From the NCBI GenBank assembly GCA_947568835.1, contig OX387608.1, positions 13,306,001-13,370,000 of the forward strand: DNA of 64,000 nt, given 5' to 3'. The notes under the pieces were generated by a model that did not search any database, was not told the DNA's origin, and was given only the letters and a program-made list of their open reading frames with translations. This document shows, piece by piece, positions 20,566 through 32,800 of this stretch. This DNA comes from Protonemura montana. Taxonomy: Eukaryota > Arthropoda > Insecta > Plecoptera > Nemouridae. A program made the translations under genes and the position numbers. Position 1 is the stretch's first letter. Each line of letters starts with the position of its first letter.

Positions 20566-21112
20566 AAAAGTGGGTATACGCGTGGTAACATAAGAGAGCA
20601 GAATTGAGAAGCTCTGTCAGGCGATCTCAGCATCTCCATGGCTACCAAACGTTGAATCTACCATTGAACCTCCTATGCTAGGCCATGATATACCCGTGGT
20701 AACATAAGTCAGCAGAATTGAGAAGCTCTGTCAGGCGATCTCAGGATCTCCATGGCTACCAAACGTTGAATCTACCATTGAACCTCCTATGCTAGGCCAT
20801 GATATACCCGTGGTGACATAAGATAGCAGAATTGAGAAGCTCTGTCAGGCGATCTCAGTATCTCCATGGCTACCAAACGTTGAATCTACCATTGAACCTC
20901 CTATGCTAGGCCATGATATACCCGTGGTAACATTAGATAGCAGAATTGAGAAGCTCTGTCAGGCGATCTCAGTATCTCCATGGCTACCAAACGTTGAATC
21001 TACCATTGAACCTCCTATGCTAGGCCATGATATACCCGTGGTAACAGAAGATAGCAGAATTGAGAAGCTCTGTCAGGCGATCTCAGCATCTCCATGGCTA
21101 CCAAACGTTGAT
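20566..21112 (+). repeat. 114-bp minisatellite, five units
   Basis: CGTTGAATCT landmarks at 20651, 20765, 20879, 20993 and 21107 give an exact 114-bp period. Units are almost identical (mostly single-base changes), so amplification is recent. Because 114 is a multiple of three, an open frame runs through the array (20903-21175); I do not regard it as a gene. Confidence 0.92.
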
Positions 21113-21529
21113 TGTGCTTATTCGAAGTTGCCAACGAATAAGACCATCTTAGAAACTAGACAAAGAAAATTTTAAATAAAAGGCATTAATCCCCGTATAC
21201 CCAGGTTCTGTTGGTCTATTATATGTGGACTGTATTTTGTAACAGTCTCTATCACAGCTCACGAATTGTCTTCAAGCAGCTTGTATGAACGCGCGCGAAC
21301 CAATTTCATTTAGTTAGTTTTTTATTTTTATTTTGCTCCGCTGGAAATCGTGGCTGGTGTTCACGACTACCTTGATTGATATTAATTAATTCGCTCGCAA
21401 TAAAACGAAATCGTATCGACAAACAACTTCCTCGACCGACAGAGATTGCTGGCACTTGCATGTGTGCGTTTGTCTTTACTGGGTCTTTGCTCCACCGTAC
21501 ACCGCCATAGCGCTAATGTGAAAATTGCC
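21113..21529. other. Unassigned stretch
   Basis: No exon or repeat recognised between the minisatellite and the MITE. Confidence 0.35.
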
Positions 21530-21780
21530 AGCCAAATGACCGACAAAAATGGACGTTACAAAGTTTCTTTTTGTTAATCAACGCAGATTACTCGCATTTG
21601 AGACTGGTTTTCGCTCAATGCATCTTTATTTCAGCTAACCGCAACGATTAATAAACATGTATCGATATTTTGAGTGTGTAGGTTTGTTAAAAAGAACCGC
21701 CACAAGCTCCATCGGATGGCACCTACCGTTACCACTTGTTGACGGTTAGTTTGCTCAGCAGAAAGTTTAACATGAACGCT
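21530..21780 (-). mobile_element. MITE family B copy
   Basis: Minus-strand copy ending in TTGCTCAGCAGAAAGTTTAACATGAACGCT, with ACTCGCATTTGAGACT and CCATCGGATGGCACCTACCG inside. The distal terminus is damaged. Confidence 0.65.
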
Positions 21781-22051
21781 ATTCATGCTGTTGAACTAAT
21801 AAACTTACAGCATTTTTAGCTTGCGAAGGTGATGTAGGTGTAAAAACTCAATATAGACTCTAGCTGTCAGGTATGAGCGAGATTGACATCAATTTTTTCA
21901 ACCTTATTTGACAACAGGTATGTTTCAGTAGTATTGACGCGTTCACTGCCAAAGAGAGCCAGTTCTGAAAACAAATAATTTTTGAGTTTTTGAATTTTGG
22001 TGAACCTGAACGCTCATAATGTGTTCTCAAAGTTTCGATAGCATGCGATTG

Positions 22052-22320
22052 ATGATTTATTATGTTTAACGACGTGTTATTTTAGCTAATAGCTATGTAA
22101 AGCTGGTCATAAAGTGTCGATGAATAAATGGGTGATGATGATGTACCTAGCTAAGACTAGAAGGGAGGAAGGGAAACCTTGTACTGACGCGTATCCTACT
22201 CCTGTCGAACCAAGTATTTCGAACAACAGGATTCCTCCACAAATCCATGCTATCGAGAGATTGACAAGCAAGACGAGTGAAGTTGCTGCACTTTCATCCC
22301 TGCAGTGGACACGTTTTGGA
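22052..22320 (-). mobile_element. 5S-headed SINE (family D), diverged, head missing
   Basis: 3' end GTTTAACGACG, the GAT-rich tract, AGAAGGGAGGAAGGGAAACC, CTACTCCTGTCGAA and AACAGGATTCCTCCACAAAT are recognisable. The 5S-like head is absent and the centre carries deletions. Confidence 0.7.
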
Positions 22321-22980
22321 AACTGATCTTCTATCGGAAACGGATGGATTTGTATTTAGCATCTATGCTTTTTCTTTTTTTTTGTCAGGAAAGAGAGGTG
22401 TAAGAGTTTCAGACACATCAGCAGCCAAACACAAAAATTTCAACATGTATCACAGCCAACTAATTTTCTTTACAAACTTAATCGAAAAGGCCATCCATAA
22501 TCGTTTCCATGAGCTCTATGTGAGGTAAGCAAGGTAGAATGTATCCCAAAAACTCAGCAGCATCGGTTTCTAACAATGGGTAATGGGTATGGTACATGTA
22601 AAAGTCAATATAACCTTTGAAAACTGTTAGCTGCCATAATTGATTGATTTGGCTGCTTTATCAAATGTATTGCATTGCAATTCTATCTCTGGTGCTTACC
22701 AGATGGGAATGGGTTAGGGTTGAAATCGAGTCGAGACGGGTTGAAATCTTTAAACCTAACAAGATAATCACGAATCGATCAAAAACCCTCCTAAATGCCG
22801 CTTGAAAACTTTATATAGTTATGCACCTGAGTTATTGGTACGTACCATAAACAAGGTAATCACAAAACTATAAACGCCCTCCCGTTCGCGGTTTGAAACC
22901 AGAAATCTGTCATGTAATTCTCCGGCAATTCATCACGCGGCGGCGGTGGTGGCGGCATCAGCGGTTACAGGTGTTCGTTC

Positions 22981-23063
22981 ATTAATATTTTGATTATTCA
23001 TCCTGCTCCCTTCTAGTAGAAGCCGTCATAGGTCACTAAGGTGGGTGGTTGAACCATTGGGTT
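22981..23063 (+). repeat. Direct repeat, copy 1 (pair with 23447-23518)
   Basis: Shares ATTAATATTTTGATT, AAGCCGTCATAGGT and GGTGGGTGGTTGAA with 23447-23518. The segment between the copies includes a family B MITE remnant. Confidence 0.6.
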
Positions 23064-23235
23064 CATACAGTTAGTCAGAGCCACAGCGCTATAATGGAAA
23101 ACATTGTAAACAGTCATCCAACACGTGGTTACGGTTGTGACCACTCGATTGAGCTGGCTCATGTCCTTTCAAAAAAGCTCTTAAAATTTAATTACAAAGA
23201 CGTAAAATATCGATTTATGTTTACCAATATTTGAG

Positions 23236-23425
23236 GTTAAGCATTAATAAAGATTAATTGAGCGTAAACTAGTCTCAAATGCGAGTAATCTGCGAGAAAT
23301 AACGAAATTACATTTTTTAGCACTCGAAACGACGGTCCAGAAGCACTAGAAGCATCGTCCATTTTTGTCAGAAAATTAGTCGTTTTGCGGCTTTTTTTAA
23401 GAAATTCAGTTTAACATTAGCGCTG
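23236..23425 (+). mobile_element. MITE family B, 5'-truncated copy
   Basis: GATTAATTGAGCGTAAACTAG, CAAATGCGAGTAATCTGCGA, CTCGAAACGACGGT and the right terminus CAGTTTAACATTAGCGCTG are present. Confidence 0.7.
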
Positions 23426-23446
23426 AGACTCTCACCAAACCAAAAT

Positions 23447-23518
23447 ATTAATATTTTGATTTTTTCTGTTGTAAAAGCCGTCATAGGTAACTCAGGTGGG
23501 TGGTTGAATCACTAGGTT
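23447..23518 (+). repeat. Direct repeat, copy 2 (pair with 22981-23063)
   Basis: Second copy of the roughly 75-bp segment, starting 466 bp downstream. A 12-base internal difference (TTCTGTTGTAA versus CTTCTAGTAG) separates the copies. Confidence 0.6.
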
Positions 23519-24992
23519 AGTGTTGGTTGTGTGGAGAATTTGGGAATAACCCGGGTCATGGTGTTCCGATGCAGCTGGTGATGACATAAGGAAGTGCGGA
23601 GAAGAATTGAATTTCTTGGATGATTTCTGATCGATTCTTGTGATCTAGTGATTGGTGTGGTCACTATTCGTAGAATTATGCCAACTAATTTAGTTTTAGT
23701 AAATGTTTTGCGAGTTATTAAACAGGTGGACACTTTTGAAATTATGTTCCGGGTAGATCGGACCGATTTCAAAGAACTGACTTGCAAATATCTTTTATTT
23801 ATCCTTGTTCCGTGAGGCCAGCCCTGGCCCAAATATATAAGAAAAAATTGTTTAGAAGGTCAAATTTTGGCAACAGAATTTTTCAGAATTTTTTTTACAA
23901 AAATCATTGAAAAAGAGGATCGGAATCTTAAAAAATCCTTCAAAATCATTTACATTTTCTTTGTTAAATGGCGAATTACAACTTTATTTTTCAGAATTAC
24001 ATGAAAATATGTAAAAATGTGTTTATGTTAAAATATATCGAAACATCAGCACATATTCCGAGCAACATGAGAATCATACAGAGAGTCGTGATCTTATTTT
24101 TCACACAAGCTTGCTATTTGAAATGCTAAAGTGCTAACTCAAGAAATCAACAAACAACAAGCTTAGCAATCAGACAATCATCTACAAGGATCTCTTGAAA
24201 TCACGACTCGGCCAGCTCTTGTTCTTCTTAGCAAGCAGATGATTCAAAATCAAACTACGCCCTAAGAAAATATCGATCAATCGAACGTTAAAATATTGCT
24301 TTCAGATCGCACTATCTAGGATAGAATGAAGACAGGAGAAACCTGAGAAAAGCACGATGTCATTAGAGCATTGCCAAATGGCCAGATGTCAAAACAATGC
24401 GTCGTTAAACACCAATATTGAAAAACTGACGGAAAAGAAATCCGTTATTCATGCCGATTAAATTTGATTTTAATTTATTTCTATAAGGAAAAGATGAGTT
24501 TTTGGAAGAAATCATTTAAATAGTTTCTGATGAAACAAATTTGGTTTTCAGCTATTTTCCTCGTGCCATATGTCACATGACCGATAATGTTAGATTGACA
24601 GATAAAATGCGACCAAAGTCCTGGGACCAACAGGACCAAAAGTCAGGCAAAAACTGTCAATTATACAACTGATAATAGCCGTGGCTTGAAAACCACTTCG
24701 CCATTCCAACATTAAAATATTTTTTTTTATGATTTTTGACCGATTTTTCTCTCAATTTTACTAGAGATTAAGTTTTTTGACGTTTCTTTACCACATTTTG
24801 GAGGAATTCTCTTAAGATGCGCTCATCTTCAGTGCGATACTTAGACTTGCGTAGAGTTTACCTGTATGATTCATAACTAGACGGATCAAATGCATAAAAA
24901 TCCTGTTATTTACTCCAATGGTTCTCTCGGATTTGGTCAAAAAATTATTAAATTTCATATTTAAATCTCCAAATCCGAATTGAGCTCGAATT
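23519..24992. other. AT-rich stretch with one SINE 3' fragment
   Basis: 24369-24416 is a plus-strand 3' fragment of the 5S-headed SINE (GCCAGATGTCAAAACAATGC then GTCGTTAAACACCAA). The rest shows no exon, RNA gene or repeat. Confidence 0.5.
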
Positions 24993-25433
24993 ACACAGCG
25001 CTGGGTCAGGTATTGGATGGTTGACCATCATACTCATGACCAGTTCTGTTCGGGAGAGAGGTTGGAGGGATGAAAGTTAAGCAACACTGCGCTGGGTCAG
25101 GTATTGAATGGGTGACCATCATACACATGACCAGTTCTGTTTGGGATAGAGGTTGGAGGGATGAAAGTTAGTACAGGAACTTCATTCGCCTTGCCTATCA
25201 ACCTCTCGACAGCATGAATTTGTGAAGGAATCCTGCTGTTCACGTTGCACCATTCTTATCGCCTTGGCGTTCTTCGACAGAAGTAAGCTACGTGCCGGCA
25301 CCGGTTTTCTCTTCCTTCCTTCTAGGCTAGATTAGGTTTATCATAATCCTCATCAAAATCACCAACGCCATTAGACCAGTGTTACAGATCCATTTGTCTA
25401 AACAATTCGTCGTTAAACCCCGGGAATCAATCA
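24993..25433 (+). mobile_element. 5S-headed SINE (family D) with duplicated head
   Basis: The segment GCGCTGGGTCAGGTATTG...GATGAAAGTTA occurs twice in tandem (about 24998-25075 and 25089-25170). The normal body and the 3' end GTCGTTAAACCCC follow. The start of the 5S-like head (GGTTCTCG..) is missing. Confidence 0.8.
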
Positions 25434-25682
25434 ATCTTGCTCAAATTACTCGGAAGAAAACCATCTCTGTTTCTCTGTTCACTGTCTACACCGATCATCT
25501 TCCTAACACAAGCCCTATTTTTATAGAATAATTTCCCATCTCCAGAGCTTGCTCGTATCGAAAAACAATTCAAAAACCGCAGAAAAAAATAGCCACTGAA
25601 CCCCAGCTCGAAAAAATCTGCACACACAATTCACAAACACAGCATCCCTATACATCTTCGTGCCGATCTTCTCGTATCTCAC

Positions 25683-25868
25683 AGATCTCGCCAAAACGCC
25701 TTGTCGTGCCAGAGCCAAGATCGCCGCCACCGCGCAGCTCCAAACATCGTGAATGTTGCTCTGACAATTTGTGCAGGTGTTCATCAGACTAACAGGCGCC
25801 AGTCTGGCATTTTCTCTCAATTCCTCGCCGCAGCATCCAACTCGCTTGCTCTTCAATGCCTCTTTCAA
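25683..25868 (-). other. Candidate first coding exon (weak)
   Basis: The minus-strand frame from ATG 25868 is open for 62 codons to a donor-like AGATCT|GTGAGAT (25682-25681). A TATATATA-type motif lies about 100 bp upstream of the ATG (25965-25975) and the segment is GC-richer than its flanks. The peptide has no recognised domain (it includes NTCTNCQSNIHDVWSC). Support is from signals only. Confidence 0.2.
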
Positions 25869-25975
25869 CGTTCTGTCTCTATCTGCGTTTGTGTGTTTGT
25901 GCCCTGCCCCACCTAAATCTCATGATGTTGTCTTGACCATGTTTGGGATATGACAGTCAGAAGAAAATATATATA

Positions 25976-26654
25976 ATAGCACCACACACACTAATATACA
26001 AACAGAAATAGTTACACACAGATGTGAGATTTTTTTGATTTTTTTTTTAGTGTACCTAATTTAGAGTTTGCTCGGTTATGTAGGTACATGTATTTGATAT
26101 TTTGCTGTTTACTTTTTGGCAGGTTAACGGTTTTTTTGGTTGTGCTATCGCCGTTGTTATTTTCTGACTTATAGGATACCAATTTTATGAAAAGCAATAA
26201 TTCCTTTTGGTTATTTGTGAATATGGTTGGCGTAATGTTTTGCTTAAAAGTGTGGGTAATTTAATTGAGATTGAGATTCAAGTTTTTGATAAAATTTGTG
26301 ATTTTAGTGCCATTTAGAAAAATGACATCGCTTGAATTGAAGCACACCTTTACAACACTAAATGTATTCAGTCATCTTCGTTCAAGCATTAAAATTGAGT
26401 TCACAATCCATATGCAATCCCATATGAGCCATTCGATTCGAAGGTCTCAATTCGACATGCCTTCCAATCCTTCACTCATCATAAATGATATCACCGCAAC
26501 AAAAACCGCATCAAATCTGTCAGTTAAATGTCAAATCATATTCACAAACCGTGATGACTGCATCATCACTACAAGCTATACGCTATAGTGATTTCAAAAT
26601 GACAGACGACAGATCCCGATCAGTTTATAATTAGAAGATAATTAATGTTCAGAA
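25976..26654. other. Unassigned stretch
   Basis: A 107-codon open frame (26265-26588) has no domain and no splice context; treated as chance. No repeat recognised. Confidence 0.35.
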
Positions 26655-26925
26655 GGAACATTACTAAAATCTAAACAATTGATGCCCAAACGGGGACTCG
26701 AACTCCGATCTCTACCTATCGCATGTGTTGCTCTAATCCATTGAGCTACTTGGACACAAACTTTTTAGAGTATTTTAGTGTATTTCATGAGAATGACGGA
26801 TCTCCAAGGAGTAGAACCATGAGGCTGTAAGCTGCCACCGTCTCAAAAATTAATGCCCAAATAATAGTAATAAAATACCCCGCGCATTGCAAGCATTTGC
26901 AATTTTAATCGGATTTCACACAACG
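26655..26925 (-). mobile_element. tRNA-derived SINE (family E), longest copy
   Basis: The tRNA-like head is on the minus strand at 26756-26683 (acceptor TGTCCAA/TTGGGCA, A box TAGCTCAATGG, B box AGTTCGAGTCC). On the plus-strand right side follow TTTTAGAGTATTTTA, GAATGACGGATCTCC and GAACCATGAGGCTGT. A second piece of body and tail runs to 26925 (ACCGTCTCAAAAATTAATGC, GCATTGCAAGCATTTGCAAT). Confidence 0.75.
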
Positions 26926-27971
26926 TTCAATAGGTTCAGAGTAATGCAGTGCAGATCAAATTACTTATTAGGCAGAGAATTGGTGAAAGTTTTCATTTCA
27001 TGTTAGATTATGAGAGTAATAATAAATTGCTTTCGCCGAGTGAAGCGAGCACTTGGTGACAATATAAGTGGTCAGTAGCCAAGAGTAACATGATTGTGAC
27101 AATTACTGAACATGTGTTTAGCAAGGAATTACAAGTTTTGAGCTCCTTTACATGTGTAGATCTTCTATTCTTTAGTTGTTGGAAATATATTAGAGACGTC
27201 TTCGAAGGCGCAGACGCATTGAGATGTAGGAAGGTGATGTGGTCTTGCTCATATACCTGCGATTTTCTTGGCAGTAATCGATTTTTGAAAAATATAACAG
27301 AACACGAATGGAAATATATATTTGTATTTTAGAAAAAACTCGACGTTTCCCCATTAGCAACGTTCTTCTATATGCATTCTTGAAGATACCAAAACGTTTG
27401 GGCAAAATATCTTGAAGTACGAGCTAGGTTAAGGATAAGGAAGTTATTTGGAAACTTCCACCCCCAACCCCTTTCATATAATTCAATTACTTGTTTAATT
27501 TAAATTTGTGCTTAACTCTGATTATGATAAATTTTCATGAAATTTGAAGGCAACGCGCTATCCTGTTTTTTTGCCTTTTAGTGCAAGAGATAAAATGATT
27601 TTATTATCATGCACACTAACAGCTCTCAAATGAGCTTCATTTATCAGGAGATAAAATTATCCTGTTTAATTACAAATCTTTCAGTTTTTGCATTGCACTA
27701 AATCAATGTCGCCATTGGCATGGATTGCAAGGCAAGTGCATCTGATTTATTTGCAGAATCAGTGAACTCTATAAATATGTCACATGTAGATCGGCGAGTT
27801 GTGGAAACTGGAAAGATCAGTAATCTTGATGATCAGTAGTCTTGATAGAATTCAACTTCTTGCGGTAGAAGACGTTGCACCTGAGCACTTCAAGCTAACC
27901 AGCAAGCTATGATTCTTATCTTCTCGAACTAAGGTGCAAAGGATGATATAGCTGATCTATGATACCGTACT
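26926..27971. other. Unassigned AT-rich stretch
   Basis: No exon, RNA or repeat recognised. Short open frames on both strands around 27090-27400 overlap each other and show no domain. Confidence 0.35.
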
Positions 27972-28282
27972 ATCATAACGCTAAATGACTACTTTACCGA
28001 CAAAAATGGAGAATGCTTCTAGGTAGAGTCACCGTCATTTCGAGCGTTAGATCATTTAATTTCGTTATTTCTCGCAGATTACTTGCATTGAGACTGATTT
28101 ACTTGGATTAACTTTATTAATAATGTACCTAAGCGATTGATATTCATGTATCGATAGTTTGACTTGCAATCATCATAGCAGAGATTTGTTAAAAATAATA
28201 ACCGCTAGCGCCATCGGGTGGCAGCTACCGTTACCACTTGTTGCCGGTTCGTTAGCTCAGCAGAAATTTTAACACTAACGGT
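27972..28282 (-). mobile_element. MITE family B, near-complete copy
   Basis: Minus-strand copy with both ends (ATAACGCTAAATGACTAC at left, CAGAAATTTTAACACTAACG at right) and all internal blocks, including CACCGTCATTTCGAGCG and GCCATCGGGTGGCAGC. About 310 bp; a good consensus source. Confidence 0.75.
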
Positions 28283-29708
28283 TGCTCTCTGATATTACCT
28301 GTAAACTCAATGGTGATACTATTATAAAATATTTTATTTAACTTGTAGGAAAAAACATAATTTGCGTGATGTTTATTACATGCTCTTCGCATTTTATTAT
28401 CTCATTTGGTTGAAAATAATCGTCTCGAATCTGGTTCAATTAAAAAATGTATGTGCACACCTGTTCGAAGATCGTCGCTTGTAACTACCAATTTAAAATC
28501 AAACGTGATCGAAACGCGAAGAAGCGCGTACACTAAAAAAAAATGTCGAAATCGAACATAAATTTGCGTGCAGCGAATAAAAAAAAAATCCGATATACAA
28601 TTAATCGTCTCTTCATGGTAAAGAATACAAGAAATTCTTGGTCGAAACACGCGTAAATGCGTCTCGATCATACGCTATACGGACTGAACGCACGTGAACT
28701 GGTCACGCAATGTGTTTTCAAACAGTTTACGCAGCTAGGGGCATGTTTTCTTCATCGTTTCATTTTTTCCTGATTTTTATTTGATTTTTTTTTTGTGGAA
28801 CATAAAGTAGTTTTCGGTCAAGAATTGTTCCCCCCCGCCTTGCCCTTTGTGTGATTAGTCGGTTCTATTTCGACGAATGGCTGGTTCATTTATTAGGGGG
28901 CGGCCTCTCATATTTCCAGGCTTTAAAATTTAAAAACCATGGCCAGGGGTCGTTAACTTTTCAGGTCAAATTGGCCCCCAATCTCGAGACAAATTTTCGG
29001 ATCACATGTCAGCATGCGAGCTGGCCCGGCGGGAGAAATAATTTGGATACGTGTCGAACCACACAAGCCATCATCGACTCTCGAGGAAAAGGCAAGAAAA
29101 AAATGTATTCCCATGAAATGTTTGTGGTATCTTTTTTTTAAACATCTCTTGTAGTTTTGTTTAAGACCATAGCAAATTTCATCGGCGAGATATTTGACAG
29201 TTTTCTCTTCTTGAAAGCATTGCCGGAACCAGCAGCTAAGTTTAAAAGACACTAGCGGCTTGCAGTGTATCAATAGGATCTTCATTGTAATCTCCAGCTT
29301 AAATGACTGACTATATTCGTTTGAATATACTTTAGGGATAAAATAAACAAGAAATCCCAATAATTTTGTACACAAATCAACTTCCCTTTAGCAATCAAAG
29401 CAATGACCAACAATCTAAAAAAAAAAAAACTCTTCGGTTAAAAACTTCCCACATTACCTACCACCCCAAATTGCAATACTCGTCCAACCATACACCAACC
29501 CTCGACCACCAACACACAAGAAACTACACAGCAACTAGTTCCAAGAATCACAGATGCTGCCATATGTGTCCCCCTTCCCTCCAAACGTCCTCCATCAACA
29601 AGTGTGCAAGCCGTGCTCGTGGACCACAACGTCACATCATCACTGAAAGGACGTGGTGATACGACGCTGACCCCTTGCTGACCTGTAAACAGGTGTTACC
29701 CAGCCTGG
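28283..29708. other. Mixed stretch, no firm gene
   Basis: 28830-29080 is GC-richer with an open plus-strand frame lacking a domain. 29440-29640 is a CCA/ACC-rich stretch that gives open frames on both strands, a composition effect. 29689-29702 is a small palindrome, ACCTGT..ACAGGT. No repeat copy recognised. Confidence 0.3.
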
Positions 29709-29826
29709 ATGGCGCCGACTAACGTGCAGAAGTTCTATACCCGACTCGCCATTGCCGTCTTATGGATGCTGGCCATGTGTGTGCCCGTCGACGACCACAT
29801 GTGCGAGACAAACGCCCACGTGCATG
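29709..29826 (+). other. Candidate first coding exon with signal-peptide-like N-terminus
   Basis: ATG 29709 opens MAPTNVQKFYTR followed by a hydrophobic core LAIAVLWMLAMCVPV, then DDHMCETNAHVH, and reaches a donor-like CATG|GTAGTCG at 29827. A short polar/basic N-region plus a ~15-residue hydrophobic core looks like a secretory signal or membrane anchor. No homologous family recognised and no partner exon located, so this is only a candidate. Confidence 0.3.
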
Positions 29827-32800
29827 GTAGTCGTCATCGCGGCGAGCTTGGTCAATTGACAGTGGCGGCGGTGACCAGTGGGGTGCTGGACTTTACTCGT
29901 GCTTGCACTATATTTTTATGTCTGCTCAAACTAGTTTTCTAATTAAATACATGTTATGTATTTTGATACAGTGACCCAGGAAGATTGGGTATTTTTACAT
30001 ATATCACAATTCACATTTATTTCAACAATCAGGTATAAATCCTTGTAAAAATTAACTTTCCACTTCTACAGAATTAATTATTTGAGAATATGTAGCATGT
30101 TGATTTCAGAGCATTTTTTTCTAGCTCTGTAGATAGCCATTATCTCTTAACGGAGTCTTGCTATTATCAGCAATAAGCATTAAGAGATGTTTTACTGATA
30201 CAGTTTCCTATTACCAATGGAGCCCAGTAATTCTAATGTCCATAGCAAATATTAAACACTGTGCCCCTAATGGGACATGGTTCATACGCCACTGCTAGTG
30301 TTTTCATAGTGGCGGGCCGGTTAGTCCAAGATATTCGCAACGCTCCTACGGAATGTGTTGACGGCGCTACGCTTGCAATTCATTACGTATGGGCTATTTT
30401 ATTTCACTCATGTGTGTTCACTTCATAAGAATCGGATATTAAGAAAAGAAGTCAAAGTTTTTTATGGTCACGAAGCTATATTCACACTTTACCAACTAAA
30501 AGACGATAAAAAAAAACGGTTTAATAGGCAAGCATTTATTTAGCAAGATCAGCTGGGAACATCTCTTTGTTGAGTTTACGACTTTAAGTACCTAAGTCTA
30601 ATTATAGGTGTTAACGAATTATTGTTATTACATTGGTTTTTGGTTATAAACAAGGGGCGGAATACAGCGATAGTTGCACGTCAATTTGACCACTTCCTTC
30701 TAACGGGTTAGGTACATTTACAAAACTCTCTCGATCATTAAATTTAGAAAAGGATCTCTATGGCACGCCATCGGTGTTTATATACAATGTTGTTTTCTCA
30801 AAAATCTTAAGCTTCATTAACAAAAAAAAAATCCTCTTTCCGCTGACCAAATCCGTATAAAATAATTAGCATGTCTCACGCAAATGCCACTGAACTTTTC
30901 ATTACACATAGAAGCTCTAGTAAAAATAATAAAAAATAAAAAAACAGTACCGCCATAAAGTCACATGATAACATCTTGCGACCCCGGTGGAGCCCAGCAT
31001 CTCTCTCTCTATATATATATATAATGCAATATATTTTCTAATAATAATGACATAGCTGCGACCAGGTCCTCTCCATGCACACAGGTGTTACTTCTAGCCA
31101 CCTGTGCGAATGACCAGTTTCATCAACTCGATGTTGATTACCGCGGTATCGACTATCGAGAGAGAGGAGGTATTGGTGAGAGCCGCCATCATCGAGAGAG
31201 TTGTGAACTGAAGCGTATATACAGAAGCATTGAAGTTTTGCAATGGAATTTTTGAACTCATCTGTGAACTTAGCAATCTGTATTCGCCCAAAAGAAAAAA
31301 TAGATATCATCCGAAATGGTTTAAGAACCCGGGACCTCCGAATTACCAGTCGGGTGTCTACATAGCCTAACCTAGCTTAGCTTCTAGCTTCGCTACCTTT
31401 CCACATATTTTTTTCTATCAAATGCATCCAGTCCTTGCTAAACAACCAATAATAAAAGGTATATAAATACAGAAATGATTTTTTTGCTGCTTTGTGATCA
31501 ATTCCAGACTCCATTAGAAAATTTGCAACGTTTTAGCATCTCTCAAATCCAGAATTTTTAATTTTATTCAACGTTATCCACTCCATACCCGCCTAAGACT
31601 TTCTGCATCACTCTCGAGGAACAGGGTCTACCTTTGCTTCAAAGGCTCCTGTAGTCATTAGCACAGATATCTCTTCATACGAGAGCCTGTCAATATCTCA
31701 GCTTCTGGTCCATTGATTATAGAGAGTAATGCTGTCTGGTTCGCAGTCCAAGCATGCGGACTGGTAAACGGGTGTATTTTACAACTCCAATGGAGTGACC
31801 AGATGTAATTATGGATAATACTTGCTAGCATTTCGAAAATATATATGACTACCACGTGGCCACGTAGGATGGCTATCGGTTTATGACAGGGTTGAAGGTG
31901 GTTTAACCGTTTCAAGAGGTAATCGGCTACGAGATGAGTTCCAAATAGTACTGATTTGGGCCCAGTTGTTGTAAAACAAGATATCTAATTGGTTATAAAA
32001 AGTTATCTGGTTTTCTTTATGATACAAATTGATCGAGATATTTTATAAGCTTATATAGCGTGATTAGTTGATGATTTTTTTTTTCCAAAAAAAATTTGAA
32101 CTCGATGGATCCATTTTTTATGTCTTGGATACTCGAACTTAACAGAAGATATTTCACATCGATTATTTCTGCATTTTCCTCCTTTTCAGGGTTACAAATT
32201 TAAATCCTTTCTTGACCTTTGTTAACTAGGACAGGACCCCACTATTGCCAAATGCTGTTTTGGAGTTCTGAATAAAACACGGTTATTTTTCTTTATTTTT
32301 TATATTTTTGCAAATTAAGGTTAACTTTATCAGTGCACTCAAAAGCCATTTTTAAGTCCTCTTCAAGCCTTCAACGCTCTGGGACTAGATAACATCCAAG
32401 TCATTTTTGAAATAAAATCCGACGCCTGCGTCGTCGTGAAAAGGCATTCATTCTCCCAAGCCAGTAGGTAGACCGCGACGGGGCTCATCCCTCTATGGTA
32501 GCACCGACTTTGAACTCTTCAAAGGGCACATGTGCTCACCACTCACCGGCGGCGTGGCTCTGAAAATGGACATCGACTACCAGCGATATCCAAATGCGAA
32601 ACAGATTTGTGTCGGCTTCTTTATGTTAGCTTCCATATGTGATGGAGTGGCAAGCGATTTTTGAGCTCGTAGGCATGTATAGTTGACAGCCTATGTATTT
32701 ACCTGCGGTTCGAATCACAATAAGGAGTTTTCGCATTACCACTGGGTTGTAATTATGACCAGCGTAACACACGTGACGTTCAAAGCTTGGTTGCTGCAAA

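Noticed and set aside
20903..21175. Open frame through the 114-bp minisatellite
   Set aside because: The period is a multiple of three, so any frame without a stop in the unit stays open. The array is variable, recurs inverted elsewhere and has no start, splice or domain support.
29366..29659. 97-codon plus-strand and 65-codon minus-strand frames
   Set aside because: Both arise from a CCA/ACC-rich low-complexity stretch; neither has a domain.
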